Positions 44,213 to 53,602 of a stretch of 64,000 nucleotides of DNA are shown here, one piece after another. Below the pieces are notes generated by a model. That model was not told where the DNA came from. It saw only the letters and a program-made list of their open reading frames with translations, and did not search any database. The stretch comes from Bacillota bacterium. GTDB lineage: Bacteria; Bacillota; Sulfobacillia; DUMF01. Numbering within the stretch: position 1 is the first letter of the stretch; every line of letters begins with the position of its first letter. The stretch covers positions 62,001 to 126,000 of the forward strand of contig DUMF01000002.1 in NCBI GenBank assembly GCA_012840015.1. The letters run 5' to 3'. Made by a program: the position numbers and the translations under genes.

Positions 44213-46933
44213 ATGACTTTACCGGCCTGGTGGCAAGTAGTGATACCCCACAAAGACATCCGGGAGAAATCTTTCAGTGAGGCGGTTTTTGCCGCCGATC
44301 TGGGCGATGTTTTAAGCGGTACGGCGCCCGAGGAATACAGGGACCCGCGGCTTTTCTTTGAAAAGACCTACCTGACCGAGGGTTTGAAAAACCTGGCGCG
44401 TAACGTCCTTTCTCGCCTCAGCACCGGGCAGGGAGACCCCGTTATCCAGTTGCAGACCCCATTTGGGGGCGGCAAGACCCATGCCCTCTTAACCCTCTAC
44501 CACCTGGTAAGGTCCTTTGGCCATGTCACTCACCTGGATCAGCTTCAGGATTTACTGATGCACTGGCAGGGCTTTTCCGGCGCACGGGTGGCGGTCTTTG
44601 TAGGGACGGCGGCGGACCCCGTAAAGGGCAAGACGCCATGGGGCGAGATCGCCCATCAGCTGGGCTGCTATGAAATAGTTAGAGAGCATGACGCAAGACG
44701 GGTGGCGCCGGGGAAAGAGCGGCTCAAAGAAATATTACAAAGAAGTGGTCCCACCTTAATTCTTATTGATGAATTATTGCAGTACATAGTCAAGGCCAAC
44801 CGGGTCGAAAAGATGGAGAAGATCACTCAAGGTCAGACCCTGGCCTTCCTGCAGGAGTTGTCGGAGGCGGTGGCTACCTCCGAGAAGTCAGTCCTGGTGC
44901 TAACGCTGCCCGCGAGCATCCTGGAGCAGTATGACGAAGAGGCCGAAAAGGCACTGGCCCAGTTGCAGAAGGTATCAGGCCGGGTAGAAAGCATTTACGT
45001 GCCGGTAGAAGGGGTGGAGATTTACGAAGTCATCCGCAAGCGGCTTTTTGAAAACCTGGGTGACCCCAAAACCCACCGCCAAATAGCCGAAGCCTATTTC
45101 CGCCTCTATCAAGGACTGGGTAGTGACGTACCCGCTGAGGTGCGGGAGACGGCCTACCGTGAGAAGATCGAGCGGGCCTATCCCTTTCACCCGGAATTTA
45201 TTGACGTTCTATACGAGCGCTGGGGTTCCTTTCCTACCTTTCAGCGCACCCGGGGTGTGTTGCGGCTCCTAGCTCAGGTCATTGGGGACTTGTATGACCG
45301 CAAGGTCTCGGCCCCCTTGATCCAGTCTTCCCTGGTGGACCTAGCCTATGTACCCGTGCGCCGGGAGTTCATTAAGCACCTCGGCAATGAGTACGATAGC
45401 ATCATTTCCGCCGACATTGCTGGCAAAGCCCGGCGGATAGACCAGGAAATGGGTAGCGAATACGAAAGGTACGGCATCGCTAAAGGTCTCGCCACGGCGG
45501 TCTTTCTGTATTCCTTTAGCGGTGGGGAGCGCCGGGGGGTAAATCTCCCCTGGCTTCGGGTGGCCCTCCTGCGGGAAGGCGTTCCCTCCACCATTGTCGG
45601 TGACGCGGTAAGCAAGCTCGAAGATTCTCTCTGGTATTTCCATACGGAAAAGCGCTTCTACAGCTTTAAGAACCAGCCCAACCTGAACCGCATCATTGTA
45701 GATAAAGAAGAGGCCATCGACCCTGACCAGGTGCGGGAAAGCCTCCATGAGCATCTGAGCAGGCTGGCCAAAGGGGCTTCTTTTGACGTCTACCTGTGGC
45801 CAAAGACTTCAGGGGACGTGCCCGATAACCGGCGGCTGAAGCTCATCCTGCTGGAGCCAGGGCAAAAATATGGGGAAAGCGAAACGGGACAGTTTGCCCG
45901 GGAGATTTTTGATAGTGCCGGCTCTACTTTTCGTATCTACCGTAATACGTTATTTGTCGTGGCCCTGGATGAGGGTGCTTATGCTGGTTTAGAAAGGCAG
46001 CTCAGGCGCTTCCTGGCCTTGCAGGATATCTCGGGCGATACGAACATCTCCTTAACGTCCAGTGCCCGGGAGGAACTCCAGACTAAGCTCAATGATTCAA
46101 AAAAAGACCTTCCTTATGTAGTCGTTACCGCCTACCGCCACGTGGGCTGGCGCAGCAACGGCGACGTTATTTGGCGGGATATGGGGCTCCCTACCGTGGG
46201 GCAAAAGCCCTCCTTAAGCGAACGTGTATGGCAGTATCTAAAAGACGAGGAACGCATTTTGTCTTTCCTGACACCAAAACTGATCCTGGACCGTGCTTTT
46301 GGCAAGGAAGAAACAGAAAAAACTCTCCAGGAAGTTTACGATGTATTCCTTAAAACCCCCGGCCTGCCATGCCTGGAAAGCGATAAAGTTCTGATGGAGG
46401 CGGCCAGACAGGGCGTGAGGACCGGTCTTCTGGGCGCACGCTTAGTTTCTACCCTCTATTTTGGCGAAACCCCGCCAGATTTGACTTTGGATGCTGTCAT
46501 TGTACGGCCCGAAAAGGCGGAGGAAGAGAAGAAGGCCTGTACCGACATTTCAACTGGTACTGACGGCAGTTTTACTGGCGGTTATGCTGGTGCAGGTGGT
46601 GGTAATAAGGATATTATGCTAAAAGAAGACGGAACAAGCGATTCGGGCCAAGCTGGAAGACAGATTGTTTCAGGTGGTGCGGATGGTTCCCGTCAAGCGG
46701 CGTCAGCTAAAGTTAAGCGAGTAAGCATCAAAGCTTCCGTACCCTGGGATAAACTGTCGCAGATTGTTACCGGCGTCATCCGGCCTTTAAAGGCATGTGG
46801 CTCAGACCCTGAGATTACTATCGAAATTAAGGCTGAGACCGAAAATGGCTTTGATCGTACTACCCTTGACAGCAAGGTAAAAGAAACATTACAGCAACTA
46901 GGGTCAAGCATAGTGGAATGGGAGGAAGGCTAA
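44213..46933 (+). CDS. DUF499 AAA+ ATPase (BrxC/PglY-related)
   Basis: 906 aa. Begins VVIPHKDIREKSFSEAVFAA, then Walker A LQTPFGGGKTHALLTLYH and Walker B LILIDELLQYI, and AYPFHPEFIDVLYERWGSFP, all hallmarks of DUF499. The C-terminal 150 residues are low-complexity glycine-rich followed by a small folded end. BREX BrxC and Pgl PglY are relatives. ATG with GGAGG upstream. Third gene of the trio; no PglZ gene follows. Confidence 0.9.
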   Translation: MTLPAWWQVVIPHKDIREKSFSEAVFAADLGDVLSGTAPEEYRDPRLFFEKTYLTEGLKNLARNVLSRLSTGQGDPVIQLQTPFGGGKTHALLTLYHLVRSFGHVTHLDQLQDLLMHWQGFSGARVAVFVGTAADPVKGKTPWGEIAHQLGCYEIVREHDARRVAPGKERLKEILQRSGPTLILIDELLQYIVKANRVEKMEKITQGQTLAFLQELSEAVATSEKSVLVLTLPASILEQYDEEAEKALAQLQKVSGRVESIYVPVEGVEIYEVIRKRLFENLGDPKTHRQIAEAYFRLYQGLGSDVPAEVRETAYREKIERAYPFHPEFIDVLYERWGSFPTFQRTRGVLRLLAQVIGDLYDRKVSAPLIQSSLVDLAYVPVRREFIKHLGNEYDSIISADIAGKARRIDQEMGSEYERYGIAKGLATAVFLYSFSGGERRGVNLPWLRVALLREGVPSTIVGDAVSKLEDSLWYFHTEKRFYSFKNQPNLNRIIVDKEEAIDPDQVRESLHEHLSRLAKGASFDVYLWPKTSGDVPDNRRLKLILLEPGQKYGESETGQFAREIFDSAGSTFRIYRNTLFVVALDEGAYAGLERQLRRFLALQDISGDTNISLTSSAREELQTKLNDSKKDLPYVVVTAYRHVGWRSNGDVIWRDMGLPTVGQKPSLSERVWQYLKDEERILSFLTPKLILDRAFGKEETEKTLQEVYDVFLKTPGLPCLESDKVLMEAARQGVRTGLLGARLVSTLYFGETPPDLTLDAVIVRPEKAEEEKKACTDISTGTDGSFTGGYAGAGGGNKDIMLKEDGTSDSGQAGRQIVSGGADGSRQAASAKVKRVSIKASVPWDKLSQIVTGVIRPLKACGSDPEITIEIKAETENGFDRTTLDSKVKETLQQLGSSIVEWEEG

Positions 46934-47220
46934 AAACATAGACCCCTTGAAGTAAGGGCGGATTAAAGCAATATGAAAGGAGATGCCACGTTTCGGATAG
47001 GAAGGAACTCATTGGTAGGCTCCTTGTCCGATAAAATTGCGATGTTTTATATGTGAGGAGCCGTTGGATCCTGCTATCCACTCAGTTCATGTAGACCGTA
47101 TTATTCCTGGGGCTAACGAAGTCAAGTAACAATTAGGCTCCAGCAGTTTATACTTCGGCACGTTTAGAAAGTCCACTCACTATGGATTGATTCAAATATG
47201 CAGTTTTTTGTAAGGGAGAT

Positions 47221-50200
47221 ATGCCGGTGACAGGTGATAAATATAACTGGAAACGTTTCTGGTGTCCCCGTACAGGCAACATCAGCTTGCTCGATGGAGG
47301 CTATTTACTTGACCCAGATTCAGAGGTTGGAATGTTTTTTAAGCATGATCTAGTCCCATTTGAAGCCATAATGGATTTCTCCTGCCTTATTTTGCTTGGC
47401 GAGCCGGGGATCGGAAAGTCAACTGCGATGGAACTGCAAAGAAGCTTGATTGACGAGCAGGTTACAAAAGCGGGAGGAGAGACTCTCTGGGTTGACCTGC
47501 GAGCTTGCTCAACGGACGAAGGTCTGTGTAAGGTCCTCTTTGAAAACCCCGTTTTTCAATCCTGGCTGAGTGGGAACCATCCGTTGCACCTGTTCCTCGA
47601 CAGCCTTGATGAGTGTCCGCTACCAATTAATACGGTGGTAGCCAAGCTGGGCGAAGAATTTAAGAATTGCCCCGTTGACCGGCTTTTCTTGCGCATCATT
47701 TGCCGGACAGCGGACTGGCCAAATAGCTTAGAAAACCGGTTAAAGCAACTGTGGGGCAAAGATGCCGTAGGCGCTTATGAACTGGCCCCGCTCCGTCGGG
47801 TTGACGTGGTTGAGGCCGCAAAAAGCAGCGGATTGGATCCAGAAGCCTTCCTGGAAGAAATCGACCGAAGGGAAGCCGTACCGCTGGCGATTAAACCAGT
47901 TACGTTGCAGTTCCTAATTAACAGTTATAGGAGTAAAGGCAAGTTCCCGCCCACCCAAGCGGAATTGTACTATGATGGCTGCCTTCGGCTCTGCGAAGAG
48001 CCAAGCGAGAGTCGTCGTGAGGCACGGCTGGTTGGCGAATTCGAATCTGAGGAGCGCTTAATGGTAGCGGCACGCATCGCAGCCGTTTCTATCTTTGCTG
48101 GCAAAAACGCTGTCTGGGTCGGCATGGATAGAGGCGACGTTCCTGATGGAGATGCCACGATAAGAGAGCTTATAGGGGGGAGCGAGAGTTCAAACGGTCG
48201 ACAATTTGAAGTCAGCGAAGCGGCCATTAGGGAAACTCTGGGGACTGGGCTATTTTCTTCACGTGGCCCGAATCGCCTGGGTTGGGCGCACCAGACCTAC
48301 GCGGAGTTCCTCGCGGCGTGGTATCTCCTCCAACATGAGGCCCCACTCACCCAAATAATGAGCCTGATTGTCCACCCGGGCACACCAGAGGTAAAAATTG
48401 TCCCACAACTGCGTGAAACAGCGGCCTGGCTGGCCAGCATGGAGCCCCGCGTGTTTTCGGAGATCATGAAGACCGACCCCGAAGTATTACTTCGCAGCGA
48501 TGTCGCGACCGTAAATGCAAAAGAACGCGAACTCCTGGTAGGGGCCCTTCTAAAACTTTATGACGAAGAAAATCTTTTGGACCTCGACCTGGATCTTCGA
48601 AGGCAATATGGGAAGCTAATCCATCCCGGTTTGGCCAGGCAACTCCGACCTTATATTCGCGACAACACTAAAGGCATCATCGTGCGCCGGGTAGCAGTGG
48701 ATATCGCAGAGGCCTGCGGTCTAAGAGAACTTCAGGAAGATCTTGTGGAGATTGCATTAGATTCGACCGAACAGCTTGCAGTACGGGTCAACGCTGCTTA
48801 TGCTGTCTGCCGCATCGGGGATGGACCAACAAAGGCAAAGCTAAAACCCCTGGCCGTCGGCGATGCCGAAGCCGATCCAGAAGACGAACTGAAAGGCTGC
48901 GCGCTGCGGGCACTATGGCCAGATCATATTACGGCAGAAGAATTGTTCGCCAGCCTTACTCCGCCTAAGAAAAAATTTTTTATTGGGGCTTATAGTACAT
49001 TTCTTTTGCACGAAGTTGCCCGGCACCTTAAACCTTCCGATTTACCGGTGGCGCTCGAGTGGGTTGAGAAACATCGGCCGGAGAGGGTGTCGTTATCGCC
49101 TTTCGAAGGTCTTGCGGACGAAATAATTCTGCAAGCATGGGATGCACTCGATTCACCAGGCGTGTTGGATGCTTTTGTGAAGATGGCCTTTTTGCGAATG
49201 AAGGATTACGTTAGTGTCGTAGAAGATCAGTCGAAATTAGAAAAGCTGAAAACCATGGTGAGTAGTGACGACCACAAGCGCCGTAAATTCCTTGTAACGG
49301 TAGCTCCCATACTCGAAGATCCCAAGAAAGAATCTTTTCTGATGAATTACGAAGTGCCGTTTGCTCTAAGCAAAGACCTTCCATGGATGATCGAGCGCCT
49401 GCAAGAATCAAAGACCGAAAAAGAGCAGCGAGCCTGGGCTCACTTGATCGAGAGAGTTTTTGACGAAGGCGATGTGGCACACTCAGAGGCCATCTATCTT
49501 GCCAGCAAAAGCTGCCCGGCTTTGGCCGAAATATTCTCAGGGTTCTTTAAGCCAGTTAAACTGAATTCGCCGGAAGCAGAAGATATGAGAAGAACGTACC
49601 AGGTAAGGGAAAAATGGCGGGAACGACGTCCAACTCGGCCGCTTTTAAAACCGCCTCCGGCAGAGCGCATTGCCGTGCTCTTGGAAAAATACGAGTCTGG
49701 AAACATAGGGGCATGGTGGCAGCTGAACAGGGAGATGACCCTCGAGCCCGACAGCACTCACTATGGTGATGAGCTTGAACCAAATCTCACCGCTCTGCCT
49801 GGTTGGAAGGCTGCTGACCAGACAACCAGGAAGAGAATAGTCGAAGCAGCAAAGAGATATGTGCATGAACAGGACCCTAGAACCTCCGAATGGCTGGGGG
49901 AAAATATACTGTACCGTCCGGCGTTTGCTGGCTACAGGGCTCTGCTGCTTCTTTTGCAAGAAGAACCTCATTTTCTTTCCGAACTGCCCGCCGACGTTTG
50001 GCAGAAGTGGGCGCCGACTATCATTGCCTACCCAGTACCAAGCAACTTTGGAGACGAAAGCCTGCATCTAACACTGGTCGAAATGGCCTACCGCTACGCC
50101 CCGGAAGAGATAATCAAAACTGTCCTTTTAATGATTGATAAGGAAAATGCGGAAGGTGATCATATTTTCATTACCCGCAAGGTGCAAAAGTGCTGGGACG

Positions 50201-51456
50201 AACGACTTGCTAAAGCACTGCTAGACAAAGCAAAGGACGAGGAGTTAAAGCCCAGGTGCATGGGCTGCCTGCTCAGTGATTTGCTGGACCACAGGGTTGA
50301 CGAAGCCAGGGCTTTCGCCGAATCACTTATATCTATACCCGCTTCCTCTGAGGAGAAAGGACGTTCAAGGGCGGTTGTGGCGGCCTGCGCGCTCATAAAC
50401 CATACTGAGAACGCTAGCTGGCTAACCGTTTGGCCGGCCATTCAAGGGGATGCTAACTTTGGACGCGAGGTGATTTTGGCCGTAGTACAAGAGGATGATT
50501 GGCATGCTGCTACTGTCGGACCAAAGCTTACAGAGGAGCAACTTGCGGATTTATACATCTGGCTTGTGCGCCAATTCCCATATACCGAAGATCCCGTTCA
50601 TGAAGAGGCTCACTGCGTTGGTCCTAGGGAGAGCGTTGCCGAGTGGAGGAACGCCATCTTGAACCATCTTAAAAATCGCGGCACTTGTAAAGCCTGTGAG
50701 GAAATTAGAAGGGTTGCCCGCGAGTTGCCCGAAATTAGCTGGCTGAAATACTCGCTGCTGACAGCCAAGGAGATTTTCCTTCGCCAAACATGGACACCAC
50801 TTCAGCCAAAGTATATTTTACAAATCGTGGCCGATAAGCGGGTTCGCCTAGTCCAAAACGGAGATCAACTTTTAGAAGCTCTGATAGAATCGCTGGAGCG
50901 TCTAGATATGAAACTTCAAGACGAAACACCCGCTGCAATCGACCTATGGAACGAATGTAAGGTAAATAACAAAACTATTTATCGCCCAAAAGACGAGAAC
51001 AGATTGTCCGATTACGTCAAGAGGTATCTGGATGAGGACCTCAGGCAGAGAGGTATCATTTTTAACCGTGAAGTTGAAATCCGCCGCGGCGCAGGACCAG
51101 GAACCGGGGAACGAACAGATATCCACGTGGACGCCGTCCTTCGCAGTTTGAATGGCGATGTGTATGATCGTGTGTCGGCCATCATTGAAGTTAAAGGCTG
51201 CTGGCACCCCGAACTATATGACGCGATGAAAACTCAGCTTGTGGACCGCTACCTTAAAGATAACCGCTGCCAACACGGACTATACCTTATCGGGTGGTTC
51301 GATTGCGCCCAGTGGGATAGCAATGATCCTCGAAAGAGCCAAGTGCCCCAACTAAGCAGGGCAGAAGCAAAGGCTAAGTTTGAAGCCCAGGCTGAAGAAC
51401 TTTCAAGGCAAGGGGTGCGAATAAGGGCCTTTATTCTAAATGCGGCACTCCGTTAA
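47221..51456 (+). CDS. NACHT-type STAND NTPase with C-terminal PD-(D/E)XK domain
   Basis: 1411 aa. The NTPase begins near residue 55: LILLGEPGIGKSTAM (Walker A, residues 60-68), HLFLDSLDEC (Walker B, NACHT-style), RIICRTADWP (sensor-like) and WAHQTYAEFLAAWYL, the end typical of NACHT modules. Residues about 400-1230 are helical repeats (HEAT-like, e.g. VRVNAAYAVCRIGDG). The C-terminus (about 1270-1411) has ERTDIHVDA and AIIEVKGCW, with D1300, E1323 and K1325 in the spacing of restriction-type nucleases. Known Avs proteins carry the effector first and repeats last; here the effector seems last. ATG after GGGAG. Separate from the trio by 290 bases. Confidence 0.8.
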   Translation: MPVTGDKYNWKRFWCPRTGNISLLDGGYLLDPDSEVGMFFKHDLVPFEAIMDFSCLILLGEPGIGKSTAMELQRSLIDEQVTKAGGETLWVDLRACSTDEGLCKVLFENPVFQSWLSGNHPLHLFLDSLDECPLPINTVVAKLGEEFKNCPVDRLFLRIICRTADWPNSLENRLKQLWGKDAVGAYELAPLRRVDVVEAAKSSGLDPEAFLEEIDRREAVPLAIKPVTLQFLINSYRSKGKFPPTQAELYYDGCLRLCEEPSESRREARLVGEFESEERLMVAARIAAVSIFAGKNAVWVGMDRGDVPDGDATIRELIGGSESSNGRQFEVSEAAIRETLGTGLFSSRGPNRLGWAHQTYAEFLAAWYLLQHEAPLTQIMSLIVHPGTPEVKIVPQLRETAAWLASMEPRVFSEIMKTDPEVLLRSDVATVNAKERELLVGALLKLYDEENLLDLDLDLRRQYGKLIHPGLARQLRPYIRDNTKGIIVRRVAVDIAEACGLRELQEDLVEIALDSTEQLAVRVNAAYAVCRIGDGPTKAKLKPLAVGDAEADPEDELKGCALRALWPDHITAEELFASLTPPKKKFFIGAYSTFLLHEVARHLKPSDLPVALEWVEKHRPERVSLSPFEGLADEIILQAWDALDSPGVLDAFVKMAFLRMKDYVSVVEDQSKLEKLKTMVSSDDHKRRKFLVTVAPILEDPKKESFLMNYEVPFALSKDLPWMIERLQESKTEKEQRAWAHLIERVFDEGDVAHSEAIYLASKSCPALAEIFSGFFKPVKLNSPEAEDMRRTYQVREKWRERRPTRPLLKPPPAERIAVLLEKYESGNIGAWWQLNREMTLEPDSTHYGDELEPNLTALPGWKAADQTTRKRIVEAAKRYVHEQDPRTSEWLGENILYRPAFAGYRALLLLLQEEPHFLSELPADVWQKWAPTIIAYPVPSNFGDESLHLTLVEMAYRYAPEEIIKTVLLMIDKENAEGDHIFITRKVQKCWDERLAKALLDKAKDEELKPRCMGCLLSDLLDHRVDEARAFAESLISIPASSEEKGRSRAVVAACALINHTENASWLTVWPAIQGDANFGREVILAVVQEDDWHAATVGPKLTEEQLADLYIWLVRQFPYTEDPVHEEAHCVGPRESVAEWRNAILNHLKNRGTCKACEEIRRVARELPEISWLKYSLLTAKEIFLRQTWTPLQPKYILQIVADKRVRLVQNGDQLLEALIESLERLDMKLQDETPAAIDLWNECKVNNKTIYRPKDENRLSDYVKRYLDEDLRQRGIIFNREVEIRRGAGPGTGERTDIHVDAVLRSLNGDVYDRVSAIIEVKGCWHPELYDAMKTQLVDRYLKDNRCQHGLYLIGWFDCAQWDSNDPRKSQVPQLSRAEAKAKFEAQAEELSRQGVRIRAFILNAALR

Positions 51457-51511
51457 CCCATCTTTCGGTAATTGAATAGATATCAAAACCTCAAGTACCG
51501 CATGGACAAAA

Positions 51512-51685
51512 ATGCGCCTGATTGGTCCTGATGATGCTGGTAAGTCCTACATTCTCAGTGCCCTTGTTTTAGTGCTGGGAGAAATGTGGCCAACGACCAG
51601 AGCCATTGAGCTTGCGGATTTTTATGCTTATTCGGACGGGAATAATGGCAAGGTGGCCCGCGGGTCCCAATTCAAAGAGGCCTGA
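51512..51685 (+). pseudogene. OLD-family/AAA ATPase N-terminal remnant
   Basis: A 57-codon frame from ATG 51512 reads LIGPDDAGKSYILSALVLVL, a Walker A with the spacing and context of OLD-family nuclease-ATPases (normally LIGPNNAGKS), then ELADFYAYSDGN and stop. The N-terminal beta strand and all later motifs are absent. Confidence 0.5.
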
Positions 51686-51849
51686 GCGGACCTGTTTTAG
51701 CCTGAACAATCATACTCATGTCGCTGGCAGGGTGGTAAAGGTTGTAAAAGCCTTTTATTGGCATAGAATAAAAACATCAGCAGTTTACGGGTTTATCCCA
51801 CGGAGCGAGCAGCCTATGGCGGAGGTTGCTCGCTCAACTTTCTGGGGCA

Positions 51850-52098
51850 AATAGTACCGGACATGCTGGCAAATTCTCGCGCCGCTCATGTTGGGCGGCG
51901 TGAGAGAATTAGGTCTGGTTGGTGATATGCTGGGATAATTCCATATTGGTATAGTTCCGGAAGCGATTTGGGAAATGGATTTTTCTTCCTTGAGAATTTC
52001 CAGTACAATTTTAGACTTAAGCTCGGCTGGATATTGTTTCCTAATACTCATGTGGACGCTTAGGACCCCCATTTTCCGTGTCTAGAATCCGGGGTCCA
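51850..52098 (-). mobile_element. IS3-family remnant with one end
   Basis: The minus strand starts with the IS3-like end TGGACCCCGGATTCTAGA (from 52098) followed by the orfA start at 52051: MSIRKQYPAELKSKIVLEIL, KEEKSISQIAS. Homology is lost after about 30 codons. Unlike the other IS3 copies in the window. Confidence 0.65.
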
Positions 52099-52400
52099 TT
52101 ACACTGCTGCTACCATTGCCTACCGCTTTTTACACCAGTATGCGGACTCCTCTACTGTTGGCAATGGGCTTACCACTATACTGGCATATCAACATGCTGA
52201 CACGAATACGTGCCACTATGGTCATATGCAAAGGATGTAAGTATACTGATATTCTGATAGGCCACCGTGCTGACGTAGTCGCACGTCACGCCGCGCAACA
52301 CGGGCGGCGTTAACAGAGAAAAGGCCGCCGGACCGTCGCGCCTACGCAGCGGCGGGAGAAAACCAGCATCTTTAAGTCGTCGGCTGAAAGATGCCGGTAA
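52099..52400. other. No recognisable gene; one stem-loop
   Basis: Nothing with family resemblance. GCATCTTT (52366-52373) pairs with AAAGATGC (52387-52394), just inside the right end of the element. Confidence 0.45.
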
Positions 52401-52757
52401 TTAGGAAGCGCGGCAAACCTTATTTAAAAACCACCACTTCGAAGGCTTGTCCGCTGTTTCTTGGGCAGACACGACCCTGTGCGGTGCGGTTCCATCGACG
52501 ATCGCTACGCCTACGGAAGGGATAGAAACTCCGTCGAGGGAAGCGTTGTCTGAGGAGCAGTGATGGAACTCTATGTCATAGCCGCGCTCTACTATGGCTT
52601 CGCCGATCTTTCTGATAAACGTAGATTTCCCTACCCCTGGGCCGCCCTTAATTATTATCAGGCGTGTTGCGTCCAATGGGACTATATGGTCATAGAAGGA
52701 ATAGAACCCCTGAGGAGTGTTAGCACCCGGAAATACTCTCTTGATGTGTCCTTTCAT
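52401..52757 (-). pseudogene. Two-P-loop ATPase (PRK06851-like), N-terminal part
   Basis: N-terminal part of the gene disrupted by the element: HIKRVFPGANTPQGFYSFYD, Walker A IIIKGGPGVGKSTFIRKIGE, FHHCSSDNASLDGVSIP and GVAIVDGTAPH up to the att core. About 28 codons from the element follow before a stop at 52401. ATG 52757 fits family start and ribosome site (AAGGA); ATG 52763 is an alternative. The rest of the gene is at 33940-33099. Confidence 0.85.
52480..52486. other. Right attachment site core
   Basis: TGCGGTG, matching the left core. To its right the sequence GCGGTTCCATCGAC continues the host ATPase gene; to its left AGACACGA forms one arm of the deduced attP dyad. Confidence 0.8.
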
Positions 52758-52900
52758 CGGCATCCATCCTTTCGGCTTTTATCCAACCCATCGTATGCCA
52801 GAGGGAATTCGGTGTGATTGATTCTTGAATAATGACTAGGGCAAATGGAGATCACTAAAAGGGACACTTGTCAAAGTATACCTCCAAGAGGGTGATTAAG

Positions 52901-53602
52901 GTGAGAATGCCAGCTGGCACCATAGCGTTGCTGGTAGTTGCAGTGCTGGTGTACTTTGGGGTTGCGCAGAGGGTTCTGGATCGCATGAGGCTTACAGACC
53001 GCGCTGCGCTTGGGTTTATCCTAGCCATGATAATCGGGGGCTTTTTAAACGTTACTCTGGTACGAGTGCCCGCAGAGCTTAGGTTGAATATCGGAGGGGG
53101 CATAGTGCCACTTGTCCTGGCTGGGTACCTCATGACTACAGCCGACGAGCGCGTAGAACGATGGAGGGCTTTGGTGGCTGCACTTGTCTCGGGGGTAGCG
53201 GTTTATATCGCTGGCAAAATAGTTCCCCCCGAAGAACAATTCATGGTAATAGACCCCTTGTACGTTTTCTCTGCCGTAGCCGGCGTGGTAGGTTACCTTG
53301 CCGGTAGGTCGAGACGTTCCGCCTTCGTTGCCGGGACAGTGGGTATCGTAATTGCGGACGTCTTACACTACATTGAGCTTCTCGTGCGGCGGATACCCGG
53401 GCGTACCTGGGTGGGAGGGGCCGGCGCCTTCGATGCTACAGTGATTGCCGGGCTTTTAGCGGTTGTTCTAGCCGAAGTAGTGGGAGAAACGCGGGAAAAG
53501 CTGCAGGGCGGTACCACAAAAGTCGGCAGGTGGCGTGGGCATGAGCCTTACGAGAAGCAGGAAGTGGCAGGGAGGGAGTCTACAGGTGAGGCAAAAGAAT
53601 AA
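52901..53602 (+). CDS. DUF1614 membrane protein
   Basis: About 233 aa with six hydrophobic segments. AALGFILAMIIGGFLNV, LNIGGGIVPLVLAGYLM and WVGGAGAFDATVIAGLLAVV are typical of the DUF1614 family, found next to spoIIP in many Clostridia. GTG 52901 follows GAGGG by about nine bases. Function unknown. Its end overlaps the spoIIP start. Confidence 0.8.
   Translation: MRMPAGTIALLVVAVLVYFGVAQRVLDRMRLTDRAALGFILAMIIGGFLNVTLVRVPAELRLNIGGGIVPLVLAGYLMTTADERVERWRALVAALVSGVAVYIAGKIVPPEEQFMVIDPLYVFSAVAGVVGYLAGRSRRSAFVAGTVGIVIADVLHYIELLVRRIPGRTWVGGAGAFDATVIAGLLAVVLAEVVGETREKLQGGTTKVGRWRGHEPYEKQEVAGRESTGEAKE

Larger units (their letters stand above)
33934..52486. mobile_element. 18.5-kb serine-integrase element (defence island)
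   Basis: The element is bounded by TGCGGTG direct repeats, with the two halves of one host ATPase gene on its outer sides. The left end encodes a large serine recombinase pointing outward. The deduced circular junction (right end joined to left end) reads AGACACGA-12 bases-TCGTGTCT, a perfect 8-bp dyad centred on a TG dinucleotide, as expected for serine-integrase attP. Cargo: small accessory gene, antitoxin/toxin debris, an unknown gene pair, AbrB-like protein, helicase-methylase-ATPase cluster, NACHT-type protein, OLD and IS3 remnants. No conjugation or replication genes are seen. Confidence 0.88.
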
